This document shows positions 1 through 12,520 of a stretch of 64,000 nucleotides of DNA, piece by piece. The notes below the pieces were generated by a model. The model worked only from the letters and a program-made list of their open reading frames with translations, made no database searches and was not told the origin of the DNA. Location of the stretch: the NCBI GenBank assembly GCA_018398805.1, contig JAGFBZ010000258.1, positions 5,010,501 to 5,074,500 on the forward strand, written 5' to 3'. A program made the position numbers and the translations under genes. Position 1 is the stretch's first letter. Each line of letters opens with the position of its first letter. Source of the stretch: Hirundichthys speculiger. Lineage: Eukaryota; Chordata; Actinopteri; Beloniformes; Exocoetidae.

Positions 1-225
1 CGCCCTGGTCCTCCACAGATGTTCATGTCATGGTAAAAACCTTGATGCTAACAGTCGTCCTTTTAATGATCAAAACCGTGATAAAAATAATTGTCGGCCA
101 CCAGTGCTTGTAATCTTTTTGTGTATAATTACCCTAATAATACATTTGGACATAGGAAGGATTAAAATAGGAAAAAATATAAACGTAAGTAAATTAAGAC
201 GTTGTTGTCCATCTTGTTTTAATAA

Positions 226-560
226 CTATAAAATCAGCTGAGTCTCTGCATAATGTATACTTTGTATTACTAGTGTGTACTGATTTTGCCAAAATGTAGT
301 TTGTAGTATGCAGCCAATTGCTGAAGTATGCAAAAAAATACCCAGATGTTGGTCTGCTTTTGGGAAATAATTTCCATTGTACAACAGTCTACCTTTCATA
401 CCGCGGCCCAGAATGCATTGTGCCATTCCAGGAGCTGGACATGTGACCAGGTTCTGTTCATACTGTAATATAGATATTTTAACGGTAGTATAGTCCATAC
501 AGACAACAAATCCCAGACCAGTATGTAGTACATACTGTATAATTTACACTGTTTGCGCAA
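226..560. repeat. AGTATG/CATACT-rich dispersed repeat, probable
   Basis: The block is dense in AGTATG and CATACT words on both strands, for example near 300, 325, 458 and 515-538. It ends in a small palindrome, AGTATGTAGTACATACT, near 520. This word usage resembles a known class of short teleost DNA repeats, but I cannot define terminal repeats or a target duplication here. The open frame on the minus strand is a shadow of the repeat. The family assignment is inference. Confidence 0.3.
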
Positions 561-2210
561 TAGGCAGTAAGCAGGTTCAAAAGCAGCTCACTGAACTGTT
601 AATAAAAGATGGGGGTAGTCACCATGATGTCATTCAAAGATTTGTGGATAAACAAACTAACAGAATGGATCTATTTTAACAATAATCTTAACTACGATAC
701 TCTTAAACTTGAATTAAGATAGGAAATACAGAAAAACAGGTAATTAACACAGTCTTTTTATCTTAACATGCTCTTAATGGGTCACTCTCAAAGGCTCCCA
801 GGTACATCACTCCAGATCCTTGAGGCTTAATATAGATCTAATGGTGGAATTGTTTTTCAGAAGTACCACTGGGAGAGAAATCAGAAAGGAAAAAAAAAAA
901 TTGGCCACTCAATATTGTTTGGAAAATGTCTGTTGAAGCAAAGAAGTTTAGGAGACAAAGTTGTACAGCTCTTAGTGACATGGCACTTTAGGTCACTTTT
1001 ATGGTTGAACTGCAGATGCATGCAATTAATTAATTCAATTAATTAATTAATCAAAGTGGACATCAGGTGGCCAGTTACACACGTTTGTCTTATCTAAGGT
1101 ACGTCTACATTAGCTTTGCAACCATGATACCTCCAAAGAGTTTATAATGATAAAGAAACCTATAACAAGTCATATGGTCGTGGCCTACGATCTTACTGGT
1201 CTTTTAATTCCATCTTGCTTCCCTGAAAGCAAGATGTTATTGGCTGAAATGTTTTCTGAATGGTTTTCTGAATGGTGTCGTCTGGCCGGCTAAATTTCTG
1301 TAAGTTTTACATGAAGGACGGAGCTTTTCGAGCCATCGAAATGATTTTCCTCTTCAGGAAAAATATTAGTCTGGGTCTTCAGGATTCCATCTTTGATTTC
1401 CAGAGTCCAGTAGCGCAGGAGAAACTGCCTCTGGCTCAAACACATTTGAGTCAGAATGAGACCTGGAGTCTGAAAGCCGTCAACCAGAGGAACCGCAGAA
1501 ACAGATTGCAAAGATTACAAAGATTGCAAAGATTGCGCATCAGTGTCTCTGTTTGAGATGGACGTGAGAACGATCCAGAAATATTCTCATGCCAAAAGTC
1601 CTGAAATAAAGTTTTGTGCTCTAGAGTTTGCAAGACTTGGATACACCATGTTCATTTTGCATAGAAATATAACACCTCTCTTTTTTTGAGTTTGCAATGA
1701 CGTCTAAGGATAAGAATTCCTTGCAGCAACACTTAGGATGCTCCCTAGAAAACATGACAGCATCCCGCAGCCACTTTAAATTAAATAACGATTACAGTTT
1801 TTAACACGTTTCCTGCTGTTTATTTTTAAGTGCATAAGAAATACAAAATGTTTATCCCTTTCTACTTTCTCTCCATTTTCCCATTTTCTAGTTGTCATTT
1901 CAAATGTAAACTACTAGCTGACACACCCTATCCGTCTGGCCCCACTGCCTGTCGGCTTGTCAGTAAAATTGTTAACTGCTGCCACTCATTATTTCTTCCT
2001 TTAACCCATTTCTGTCCCAGTGCCTGTGTGATGAGCTCCCACACATCGGACTGACTGAGGCTGGTTTTCGCTCACCGTGTCCTTCTCTGGCTGCTGCTGC
2101 TGGGAGTTTTCTTTTAAGTGGGAGAAATTCTTTGTGATGCTTTGGCTGACTTGATAGATGTTGGAGGAACACCCAGAGGCTATGCCCCCTTCTAGCCTTC
2201 CACTTCTTAC
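561..2210. other. Unique AT-rich DNA, no gene seen
   Basis: No frame here has protein-like content or convincing splice signals. It contains an (AATT)n run at about 1023-1052 and a short 9-bp tandem array at 1505-1536, listed separately. The rest looks like ordinary intergenic or intronic fish DNA. Confidence 0.5.
1505..1536. repeat. 9-bp tandem repeat (ATTGCAAAG)
   Basis: About 3.5 consecutive copies of the unit ATTGCAAAG are visible; the second copy reads ATTACAAAG and the fourth is partial. Read on the minus strand it encodes a short CNL repeat, which is a by-product. A small unstable minisatellite seed is the simplest reading. Confidence 0.8.
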
Positions 2211-2285
2211 CTCTGGCCTCCTGATATGACATGCCCTCTAACGTGACTCTCTCTTCCTCTTTCATCAATCTGAACTCATTCCACT
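2211..2285 (-). CDS. Candidate internal exon, unknown protein
   Basis: On the minus strand a pyrimidine-rich acceptor (CTAGTCTTTCTCATTAG) is followed by 75 nt that end at a consensus donor, AGAG|GTAAGAAG. Only one of three frames is open. It starts after two leftover bases and encodes a charged, helix-like segment with the run MKEEERVTLEGMSYQEAR. The two other frames stop within the first 21 nt. Length divisible by three, strong splice sites at both ends and a hydrophilic coiled-coil-like product fit a real internal exon of a large minus-strand gene. I do not recognise the protein, and no neighbouring exon is certain. A chance coincidence in unique DNA is the main alternative. Confidence 0.28.
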
Positions 2286-2554
2286 CTAATGAGAAAGACT
2301 AGAGGACTCTCCCTTAGCGCAAGCCAAAATGTTTATACCTTTGCATTAGAGCATATGATCTACAGATGGAATGGTAATGCAGTTTTCCACTCACTGTGTC
2401 CGGACTAACCACAAAACTATTTCTTTCCATTATAATAAATCAACCATGACATGAGACGTTGTATAGTATTTCACTGGGCAGGACAGTAACCTAATAAATG
2501 TTTGAGTGACTGTTTTAATTTATGGCTGATATTGTTAATAGACCCTGTGATGGA

Positions 2555-2645
2555 CTAATGACCCCCTTTGCCTGATGACAGCTGGGGTAGGCTCCAGCAG
2601 CATGTGACCCTGGATAAAAAGAAGTGAGTATAGAAAATGGATGGA
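2555..2645 (+). repeat. 5'-truncated SINE-like 3' end (GGATGGA tail)
   Basis: The block reads GCTGGGGTAGGCTCCAGCA, then GTGACCCTGGATAAA, then GAAAATGGATGGA. This is the same 3' region seen in the full-length element at 32020-32346 (GAGCTGGGATAGACTCC, GTGACCCTGTATAGG, ATGGATGGATGG). Only the last ~90 bp are present, as expected for a 5'-truncated retroposed copy. Confidence 0.7.
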
Positions 2646-3074
2646 AGGACTGTTAATCGCTGTACAAAAAGAAAATGTTTTCGTTTCTTGGTTTTCTACC
2701 ATAATAACATTTCCAGTGATAAATCTGGTAACAGCTATGACTCTTTTTCATGTAGTGCCTGTCTAGTGTTATGTCTGTTCTTGTATTTCATTATTATTAG
2801 GACCAATGGTCTGCTTTGTTTCCTTTTACCTTCTTTACTTTTATTTTATCAGGAAGTCCCACCAAGGTCAAACATTTTTCACAGAAAAGAACTGGATACT
2901 AAATTAGATGTCAGTCTACCTAAGCACTGCTTCTTGGGATGGTTTATGTTTTATGTATGAAAATTTGATAGTCCCAGTCAGTAAACTCTTGCAAGTGGAG
3001 ACTTCACATGCTTTTGTAATGATAAAAGACTCAAGTTTAGAAGTCTAATCAATCCCTACTTATTGGACATACAT
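2646..3074. other. AT-rich unique DNA
   Basis: No supported feature. A 107-codon plus-strand frame at 2637-2960 starts inside the preceding repeat tail and has low-complexity Phe/Ser/Leu content without splice or promoter context, so I treat it as spurious. Confidence 0.5.
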
Positions 3075-3890
3075 AGAGATCAAGTGGCTCCATCCAGCTT
3101 TCCAGTCTGACACAAACCAGGAAGTGAAGTAAACTGCAATTCCTCGACTGATCACTAGAAGTTGGCTCCAAAGGCAAGTCAATCTCCACTGATCCCCACT
3201 CTGCACCAGAAATATACATATTTACATCATGGTTCAAAAAATGGTTCAAACTTTGCCTTGAACTCCACTGAGACCCAGGTTTACCAGAACCCAAAGGCCA
3301 CAGTCATTTAGCCAAGCATTGGCTTATCAAGGGTCAAATCTGAACTTCCCCAATCATCATTTTCAAATGTCATTTCAGTATCAACAAAAGAAACGAGGCT
3401 GGGTGACAAATTCAATCAAGAATGAATGAAAGGTAACATTAACTAGCTTCCCAGGATAGGACAGAGCCCAGTGGACCCAAGATGCTGCATTGCTTAGCTG
3501 ATCATAAGCTCATCGAGGGTCCCGGTGGTGCTCGACTGGACTCATTTCAAATGTTGCTTCAGTTGGGACAGCAGAAATGAGCATGGATGGACATATTTGA
3601 TCAGAATGAATGTTAGGTAACATAAGTTAGTATCATAGGTTATCATCAGCTAAGCCAAGCTACAATAACTAACTGTGGTAACTGAGCTCAGGTTTGCATG
3701 TTCCAAGCAGCTTCTAGGTTTGCTCATTCTGCCTTATTTGCCCATTTTTGGATTAACTGAAGTTGGACGGAGTCTTCCTTGGCAAGATAGCAACCTCCAC
3801 AAAAGCTTCAAACTGAATCTTCAGAAAACCTATGGGTGATGTCATAGGGGGGACTTGTCCAGTTGTTTTAATACATTCTATGGTAGAGAG
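3075..3890 (-). repeat. Dispersed repeat family A, minus-orientation copy
   Basis: This copy matches the plus-strand block at 51590-52120 when reverse complemented. CCTATGGGTGATGTCATAGG near 3830 matches the reversed CATCACCCACAGG region, and TTCCTCGACTGATCACTAGA near 3143 matches the reversed TCTAGTGGTCA/GTCGAGGAACTGCAG region. Between these lie the recurrent words TTTCAAATGTTGCT, AATGTTAGGTAACAT and CAGCTAAGCCAAGC. No long frame is preserved. Its mechanism of spread is unclear. Confidence 0.65.
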
Positions 3891-4020
3891 GCATGACGAA
3901 CATAAACAATCCATAGATTGTGAACCCACAGGTTGACGATGGGGAGGATGTGGAATTTTAAGAGCAGCAGCAAGTACCTTTGTTCTTTAGATATGTTACT
4001 GAACAAGAAGAGAACATAAG

Positions 4021-4213
4021 GTGGGCCGCTGCGGTGGCGCAATGGTTAGGGCAGGGAGCCCATATGCAGAGGGCATGGTCCTCAAGCAGCAGTCACGGGC
4101 CCAGCTCGCACAACCCCCGCTACAAATGCTCCCCCACCATGAACAAAGGCCACCAGCACCAAAAAAAAAAAAATAAAATAAATAAATAATTTAAAAAAAT
4201 GTTTTTAAAAAAA
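4021..4213 (+). mobile_element. SINE with perfect target-site duplication
   Basis: The body begins GCCGCTGCGGTGGCGCAATGGTTAG and ends in a poly-A rich tail with A(n)TAAATAAAT character. It is flanked by the direct repeat AGAACATAAG at 4011-4020 and 4214-4223. The GGTGGCGCAATGGTTAG segment resembles a tRNA-type box A; the box B region is degenerate. A 10-bp target duplication and A-rich tail are hallmarks of LINE-mediated retroposition. The good duplication implies a fairly recent insertion. Confidence 0.8.
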
Positions 4214-4223
4214 AGAACATAAG

Positions 4224-7200
4224 TGAGCAGAACACACTACTTGAGGCTGCCCAGCCTAACTAGCTCCTTGGTTAGCCTTTAAGTACTGGGGCCACCAAAG
4301 TGTTTTGGATCATCCTCTACAGATCTTGAGATTTGATAATCACAGTGTTCCTGGACCAAAATGGAGAGCAAACTGACCGACCAATGTTTCCAGTTTTGGA
4401 GCAGTATTCCCTGAAAAAAAAAAATGATGATGAAATGCTTTGGAACATCTGTCAAAACCTTGCCTGGAGTTAATCTGCACATTTAAATGTGGTGGAACTG
4501 GTCGTATTGTCTTTGTCCAAGTGCAGTTCCTTTCCTATGAATTGATACAGCAACGATGGAAACACTCCATTACAGATGATGCTTCCATGACTTCAGCTAA
4601 GGCATTTGATGTGAAAAACACAAGACCTTCTATCTGAAGCGGAAAAAGAGATGGAAAATTAGGAAATAGGCAATATACGATCGACAAAGCTAGCATGAAT
4701 GTAAAAAGCATTTTCACGGTCTCATATATAATAAATGTCACATAGTGGATTCAGCTAATACTTGACTTCCTGCTGCAGCTCGAGATTATTCCCCTGAAAT
4801 AATTTTGTCACTTAATACTTTTCCCATGTCTTTGTCCTTTTTTTTTTTTTTACATTTCCCTTATGACCTCTTGTAATTCATCCCTTTTCATATGCATCTG
4901 GATTTTTTTTTTCCTTTTTAAATCTCTCAGCTTTCCTCCTTCTTCAGTTATGTCAAGGAGACGTGACCCTTCTATCCACACTCATAATATTAAAGCAGTT
5001 CTTGAAATCATATTAACTCAACGCATAAGGCTGCATGCACAACATCAGACGGGGGTTCAACTGTTAAACAAACAGACGTTTCCTCTGCCAGATTCCAAGA
5101 TCAACATGCAACATGACAGGACGGGTATGTCAACTGTACTGACTGCACAAACGTTCTGGCTGCATCAGTCCTTTGCTGGGTGGCCTCTTTGACCATATCA
5201 AAGGAAGAACCTCTGAAAACAAATAAACCTGTCCTTGTCTAAAGTCAAATGTGGCACAATGATTGAAATTTTCAAACAGATTTTGCTTGCAAAGTCAAAA
5301 AGTCAATAAGGTCAAATGCTAAAAATGATAATAGAAAAAATAATTGGTTTTTCTTTGCTAATGGACCAACTGGACCAGAAACCTCTGTTCAGTTTGGATC
5401 CATTGTCCCTCACATTTAACTGAGAAAAACCTTTTTCTTTGATGTCATATCCGTACAGATTATCTCACACCAGTGTTGTAACCCCATCAGTCTTTTTCTC
5501 TCATTAGGTATCCAGACTGACCTCTGACCCCTGTCTGCTGACTTGCTCCGAGGGCTCGGTGTAACACGGAGCCGGAAAGCACACTCAAAGTGAGCCGGTT
5601 ATCATTGTAAAGTGTCTTAATGATGGATTGGGATTATGTGTGGTTGATCATGGGAAATATGCCTGCCAATACAACAAAAAAACAGAAGAAAATAAAAATC
5701 GCTGTGCCCATTTATCAACTTGTCTCAGTCTGAGTGTGTCTGCCTGCTGTCCTTGTAACTCAAGGTCTGATAATTCACTTGTCAACTGACCATAAAGTCA
5801 AGAGTGTGGCCGTTGTGGCGGCTGCCGCGTTTGTGTGTATGATGTGTGACATTCCTGCCATTCCAGACGATCACACACACTTGGAGACACAGAAAGAGAG
5901 GAGGAGGAGGTGGACAGATCAGCACTTGAGCTGAAAGTCACAAGTATGATTCCCCAACACAACTAGTGCATTCATTTTCTCACGGTTCCTGCAATATGAA
6001 TGGGGGAAAAAAAATGTAGAAATTTGAAAAGGACGTTTGGTTTAAGCGCATTGATTTCAGTGGACGGTTTTTAATTTAAATATGAAACTGACTGAAACTG
6101 GTGGTTAAGCTGTTCTAGAGGCCGATACATAATCAGTTATCACTCTACACCGTATGCTAATACACGCTAGGTTGACTCCAACAAATGTGATCGGTCCATT
6201 TGGTAAGCATTGTTCTTCTGCATCATGAGGATGTGTCTTGTAGTTGACTGGACTCTTTTGGGTCCCTGGTTGTGGAGGAGCAGTCTCTCAATGGGTTTGC
6301 TTTGCAAAGATGCCATTAGACCCCATCATATTTGTATTTGAGTTTAGAGGCCAAGCAAACACCTCAGACTCTGTTGTTCCTTTGAGTCCTTTCTTCGCAG
6401 TTTTAACGGGGCCCACTACTGTCCTGTCCTGTTACGAGAGGCTGCTACTAGGTGGGAAAAATCCTCCAGGTAAAAGTCACATTTTTCAGGCAGGACACTA
6501 TATTTCAGCAAAATGAGCAGTGTATGCTTTTATCGCTTGTATTTCCTGTCACCAGTTCGTCTGTTTTGAATCATTTTATTTAGCTGATCTTTAATTTTTA
6601 ACGCAGTCCTCCAATTTCATTCCCTAAATCCCTCATTGCTCATTAAAACTCTCTGGATCTTCGCTGTTTAAGCCTGTCAAGATGGCCAGAAATCACCCGA
6701 GCATCTTAAAACAATTATGGGCCTCAGCGTCATTAAAACGAAACTGTGTTGGAGAAGACAAAATGAGGATAATCCCTTTTTTGCTCCTTAAAGGTGCTGC
6801 AAGGAAATCACTTGATATGGATCATAAAACTCAAAAAAACAGGACCCCGGGGGTGGGGGTAGCCTATATACTGTAATGCCTGTTTTGTAACTTTTGCCAG
6901 AGAGCCACACACACACACATACACACACAGACATGGAAGTACGCACACACTTCTCTGTGGTCAGATTTATGACATCCTCCAACATAAGAGAGACGAATGG
7001 TAGTGCATAGTTGTGTGAATGGGAAGATGAATGGTGAAGTGATAAAACAACACACAGGAGGCACAGTTGACACTGTATGTCTTCCCCAGGTCCTGCTACG
7101 TGACTGTTGCCATGTTACTTTAATCAGAATGTACTTTATTTGTACCACTATCACTTTATGAGCACGTAGTGTTTATGGTTTGGTGTTCTTTTACCGCCTC

Positions 7201-8600
7201 ATTACCTCCACACATCATAGCCTCCGTTGATGAATTTGATAAGTTATAGTTAGAAAGTAAAACCAGACTCGTAGGGCAGAAAAAAAACAAATACAAAAAC
7301 CTTCCACTGCTTTCTTACTTTGCATGTTTAAATGTGTCATAGCAAAATGTAAAGAACCTTTAATTCCAGTTCTGCTACCAGTCAAATCTGTTTTCACCAT
7401 CAAGCAGACTTGCGTCCTCTGCAGATTCATGCTCATCCGCTAGCAAACATCTCGGTGCTGATTTAAAGCGCTCTCAGGTATACAGCTGACTTTTACTGCT
7501 CCGTCTTGTAAAAACGACATCCTCCTTTTCCACTGGATTGAGGACCAGCTCTTATATCGAGGCACTGAAGAGCTCGCAGCCTAAATGCTGGTGTTTCCCA
7601 ACTAATTTTTCATTTCTATCATAAGATTATTCTTTGTTTTCCCCCTACTCTCCAGCTCAAAATTGTCTTGTCTTTATCCACTTTTCTCCATGTTATTCTC
7701 TCCCTCTTTGTTTTTGTTTTTCTTGCACACAAGCTAGACGTTTCTGGCAGAAAGTGAGTGTTCACAGCCGACTGAAAGGAAGAATTACTGCTCTCCAAAG
7801 TGTTCTGCAATGAGCCTTTCCACACTTACTCAGAAATTCAGCAGGAGGTCTGGGCCAGTGTTAAAGCCATTTTCACACAAGTCTTCCCTGCAAGTCATGC
7901 CTCTTTAAAAAAGAAGAAAAAAAAGTACACATACATGTTAGCCATCAAATTGTGTCCTTATTCACTTTTGTGTGAAAATGAACGCTGAGTAGGAGCCAGG
8001 TTCCTGTGGTGGGATGAACTCTATGAAACTGCTATAGGATGTCTATAACTGCACAGCAGTTTTCAAACCTTATGGGAAGAAAATTATGCACTTATGGTTG
8101 CTATTGTCAATCCAAACACTCAGAGACCACATGTCATTATAAGTCATGGATGAAATGTAGCAAGAACCCTGCTGTTTAGACAGATTTCAAGTAGTCACTT
8201 TGCAGCACCAAAACTTACACTTCCCACAGGCATCTGTCGAAAAGAGAGAGCTTTAAAAAAAAAGAAGAAAGAAATCACACTGCAATTAACACCATCGTCA
8301 AGTCACTGAAAGTTTATTTGCTCTCTGACTATACCGAGCCCACAGATTAACAAAGGCGAATACAAATAAATTTTACATTTCTCTAACAGCTGCCCTAATC
8401 GGGAACATTCATTTTTCTGTCAAAAAATCCTGGAGATGCCAGAATAGCACATTCAAGGTCTTAACTCTCTACAACTATAGGTTAAAAGATAGTTAAATAA
8501 AAAAAAAAAAACAGCGCTTGAAATGCAGCTTGAATTTAGAGAAGTATAAAGCAATGAACGTTTGGCCCAAATTTGACCCGTATCTGCAGCTTTCTTCGGC
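4224..8600. other. Unique DNA without recognisable genes
   Basis: Several 60-110 codon frames occur here but none combines splice sites, protein-like composition and length. A CA microsatellite sits at 6905-6932. A few A-rich and T-rich runs are present. I see no RNA gene and no transposon end. Confidence 0.5.
6905..6932. repeat. (CA)n microsatellite
   Basis: Imperfect CA dinucleotide array interrupted by one T. Such arrays are very common in fish genomes and usually polymorphic. Confidence 0.9.
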
Positions 8601-9229
8601 TCTCATTTTGCTTTGACTGACGGTGATGACTTCAGGCGAGGGTGGCTGCCTGCACCCGGCCACACGTCCACCAGAAATGCCCTAATGCGTCATTTTATGT
8701 GGGTATTAGCCACATCTGGCTCATATGATATGTGCCAAAACCCAAGTTTGGTCCAGTTCATGAGCCTTGGGACCCATCTGGCCCACGTAGCACTTGCTCG
8801 TGCCATGACTGAGTCATGAGTGCCAAAAATAGCCCAGATTAGACCTAAATACATATATGTGGGACATGTTCCTATAGGAGACTTTTCTCTAAATGTGTAC
8901 ACCATGTTGGATAAATCAGACACAAAAATCTCCAGGAGGTAGACATATCATTATATAAGCCCCTGCGGTTTCGTTCCGTCCTTAGATCGGGTCCCAAAGA
9001 GAGTTCTTCAGAAGCCAAGCGCTGCGTGACCAGCTAGAATCATGGGATTACAAGTTAGTCAAATAAAATGTACTTTCCAATTTCTAAAAACGAACCTCTT
9101 ACAAGGTTGTACTCACAACCCACAGGATTAAAGTAATATTGATGAGCGAATCCGAGCCCGCTTCTGGGGTTTTATTTTGAAAACTGACCTGGATTTCTCG
9201 ATGCCATGCTTGTGTCAGCTGAATGTCAG

Positions 9230-9625
9230 AAAAGAAGTGGATGGTCTGGGAAGCTTCACCTCGGCGGTTCTGCTTGGACCACCACCATTCACAGCAGCTG
9301 GGTCCCAGCGATGCTCGATCTCCATTGGTCCTTGTTTCAGCTCCAACAGTGCTTGTTTCAAATGTCGTCGTGGCCGCATAGACAAATCTGATCAGAGTTA
9401 ACGTGTGGTGACATTATCTGCACAGCCGAGCTAAAATAGCTAACGTCTGGTAAATTAGATAAGGTTTCGGCCATTTGCCCATTTGTGGATTAACTGGGTT
9501 TTGGGTGGCATCAGTCCCTTGTCAGTGTGTCGCTGTGTAGTCGTTACTATAAAAGCAGTGTTGAGATGATCAGTGGAGGACGTCACAGGGGGTTTGTTCA
9601 GTTGTTTTTATGCAGTCTATGAATG
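9230..9625 (-). repeat. Dispersed repeat family A, partial minus copy
   Basis: The right part, GTCACAGGGGGTTTGTTCAGTTGTTTT followed by TGCAGTCTATGAATGGGAG, corresponds to positions 3840-3885 of the better preserved copy, GTCATAGGGGGGACTTGTCCAGTTGTTTTAATACATTCTATGG. Common internal words include CATTTGCCCATTTGTGGATTAACT, also found near 3740. The left boundary is uncertain. Confidence 0.55.
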
Positions 9626-9689
9626 GGAGCCCAGCTTTATCCTTCCACAAAGAGAAGACTCCACAAGAGAAAATATGGATGGCATAAAT

Positions 9690-9775
9690 ACATGCTCTGG
9701 CTCTCTGGAAAGCACCTAGAGACAATTGGCATTGTAACAGACACTGTACAAATAAAACTGAATTGAATTAAATGA
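9690..9775 (+). repeat. LINE/SINE-like tail ending in TGAAT repeats
   Basis: The segment AAAGCACCTAGAGACAATTGGCATTGTAACAGACACTGTACAAATAAAACTGAATTGAATTAAATG resembles a very common fish retroposon tail in which '...TATAAATAAAATTGAATTGAATT' forms the 3' end. It is likely a truncated non-LTR-derived insertion. Confidence 0.5.
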
Positions 9776-12134
9776 ATATCGCCGCCGTTCTCTTTGACGC
9801 TTGATTAGATTGAGCACAAACCCAATATACAGCCACAACTAGCTGTATTAAACAAAAAAGTACACATTGTAATTTTAGAGCTTTTTCTGTGATCTAATGT
9901 GCTTTAGAACATTCTAGAAAGCAGGTAGAGGCTTCTCCCTGCTTCCAATGTATTTTAACAGTGACACAGTTGTGTGCTGAAAAATGGCCAACGAAAAGAG
10001 ACTGGAGTTTGAGTAAAAACATAAGCCTTTGGGGTTTGTAGTATGTGCATCTGATTTCTCAAACCTAACTCATTTAGAACTGTGCACAAAAACTGTGATA
10101 TTAAAGCTTTAGCACTCGTGAAAGGCCAGTCTCCTTCGCATTTCTTAGTCCCTCTGAGTGATTGAGAGTCTTCCATGGTGAAGAAAATGCCTGTGGGGGA
10201 GATGGTATCAGCCCTCATCCACAGACTTATTACAGAGCCCGTCCCTGTCCATTAGTCCATTATCTCTCCCTGTCTCTTATTATGTCTGTGTCTCTTTCAC
10301 AATGATTTTGTATGATTTGTTCCTCTCTGTACCCAGTAACAAACCAGACATTTCTCACCCCTGCCATCATTCACTTGGCGGCAAGGTCAAGCTGGTCCGT
10401 CTGCCCACGGCTACATTTCTCCTTCTCGCAAATGAATGATGAGCTTTTGAATGTGTCCACAGTCTAGCAGGGAGTCAAAGTTCCTCACTTAGCTCCATTT
10501 TTGTGGTCGTTTTCCAAAGTGTTCATAGCGTACCTCTGACACTTCAACAAATTTAGTAATATAGGAATAGGAAATGTATTGATTAGTTCTGTATCCTGTT
10601 ATTTGGGTTTTGCTGTGCCTTAGTTTAGCTGAATCTGTATTTGTATATCACCTGAACTATTTTACAATCAGCCCTAAAGGAAGTCATTTTTGTACTTTGA
10701 CAAGACAGCTGCGTCACATTGACCTGGCTGTGGTTAGCTGGTCTGTAATTAACTGGAAAGAGAGTCACTGGACATTCTCCATCAGCAAATCCCACACAGA
10801 TAATGGCGGCATTAGCAACGTTTCATACAGAGGAGACGTAGCGCTGCATCACTCTGGAATGATGACTAAGCATTAATAATTTGTGTTTTACCCCCATTTC
10901 TTTAGCACAATGAAGTCCTTTTTTTTTCTTTTCTACATCTTACATGGCTTCTGTCTGTTTAACTGTTTTCGCCTGCGTCATGCCTTCCTCCCACACCCGG
11001 TTCACAGCGTGAAACCGTGTGGGAGGCAACTTCATCTGGGCATAGTTACACTGTAATGCAAAGATACATCACATAATAACTGCCTGCTTAAGCATGCCCA
11101 CACATATGTGACATAAACAACAAATCACAGGTGAAAAAAAGTTCACATCTATAAGATAAAGACAGTGAATGTCAGGACATGTCTGCGTTTGTTTGCCATC
11201 TTCGCTTAATAATCTGGCTTTTAACTTTGAAACCTCCTCTGAACGGGTAATTTGTGGCCTGCTGCCCTACGTATACGTACACAAGCTAATCATCCATAAG
11301 TACGTGAACTTGCTCGTCTGTCTCCAGAGCTGGAGTCAGCACAATGTGTTGAGGAAAAACACGAGTAAATCCTAGCTAAGCAGACCACATCCTCTCCACC
11401 CCGAAACACTGCAGGTAATAAGATGGGACGTTATGGAAGGGGGTGGGAGTGCTTATTATAGGGGCAGCAAGCGATGACAAGTGAACATCCGTGGGAACGA
11501 GATGCTAAATATCATTTAAATAGGATTCACATTTTACCACACAAGACTTTGCCACTTAGGGCATCATGAAGCTGTATGTGAGAGCGTGGCTGGAGCCTCC
11601 AGCTGTGTCTGTTTGGTGTCTAAACCGATGCCACACCTCAAACTGAAGGTGTCGGTGAGTATTTATGCCCAGAATGACAAAGACAAGGAAAAAAAAAAAG
11701 GGGGGGGACAACAGCTACTATACCACATACACATACAATTCTTTTGCTTATTTATTTATTTATTTGATAATTCTTTACCTCATGAGGTAATTAAATTGCT
11801 GAAAAGAAACTCAAACAAAAGATTTTTTTTTTTTTTTCTATTTTCTGTTGGTTTGCAGCAACATTGTTGCCCGGGAATTTTTTGGACCACGAGGATCATG
11901 TGGAGAATATGTGATGCTCTTGACAGCTCCAGCTTAAACTGGTTCTTTGATTTCACAAACTAAAACGAAAACAATTAAAAGAAAAAAAAAATTTCAGTTC
12001 GAAAAACTGGGTCAAGAGCAAGATTGACACTTTGTTGTTCTTAAACCTAACTTAAGCAAGACATTTCTATAATCAGCATACATAGCAAACAAAAGCAGCC
12101 AACAACACAATTGCCAGAGATGAGATATGTTTGA
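9776..12134. other. Unique DNA, no gene seen
   Basis: There is one weak exon-like start on the minus strand near 10190 (an acceptor CATCTCCCCCACAG, then CACCATGG), but no matching donor or family. A short A/G tract is at 11688-11708. A block near 10370-10480 has higher complexity and could be a conserved non-coding element; sequence alone cannot show this. Confidence 0.45.
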
Positions 12135-12520
12135 CTGTTGTCTCACTACAGGCCCAAATCCAGTTTTTAGCTCATGTGATCAGAATCCAGTTTTCCTGAC
12201 TGACCGTTTACATTATATATTGGTGATGGAAGTGATCCTTCACCTTAAAGTTAGCATCAGAACTTCTCATGTGTGCTGCTTCGTTCTGGACCTCACTGTC
12301 TTTCTGCATGTCTCAAACCTGAAACTGCCACAATGTTCAGATCTCCAGTTGTACAGGCTGCTGGTTCTGCACCAACAGTTGTAGTGGGTGAACTGGTCCA
12401 GGGGTTTAAACTTTTCATACTTGTTCAAAGGGAAACAAGCGTCGTCTTGTGTTCAAAAACAGTAACATCTGATGATTTGTCTTTTATTTTTGAATCTGAT
12501 TGCTGTTAATGCACGAATCC
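12135..12520 (+). repeat. Degenerate DNA-transposon-like repeat (CAAATCCAGTTTTT type)
   Basis: GGCCCAAATCCAGTTTTTAGCTCATGTGATCAGAATCCAGTTTTCC, then TGACTGACCGTTTACATTA, resembles a widespread fish repeat in which 'AAATC(C/A)GATTTT' words alternate with short spacers. A related block occurs at 45470-45680. Terminal repeats are too degraded to define. Confidence 0.4.

Noticed and set aside
9955..10200. Minus-strand frame starting CACCATGG after a good acceptor
   Set aside because: No consensus donor, no recognisable protein and an unremarkable C-terminal part.
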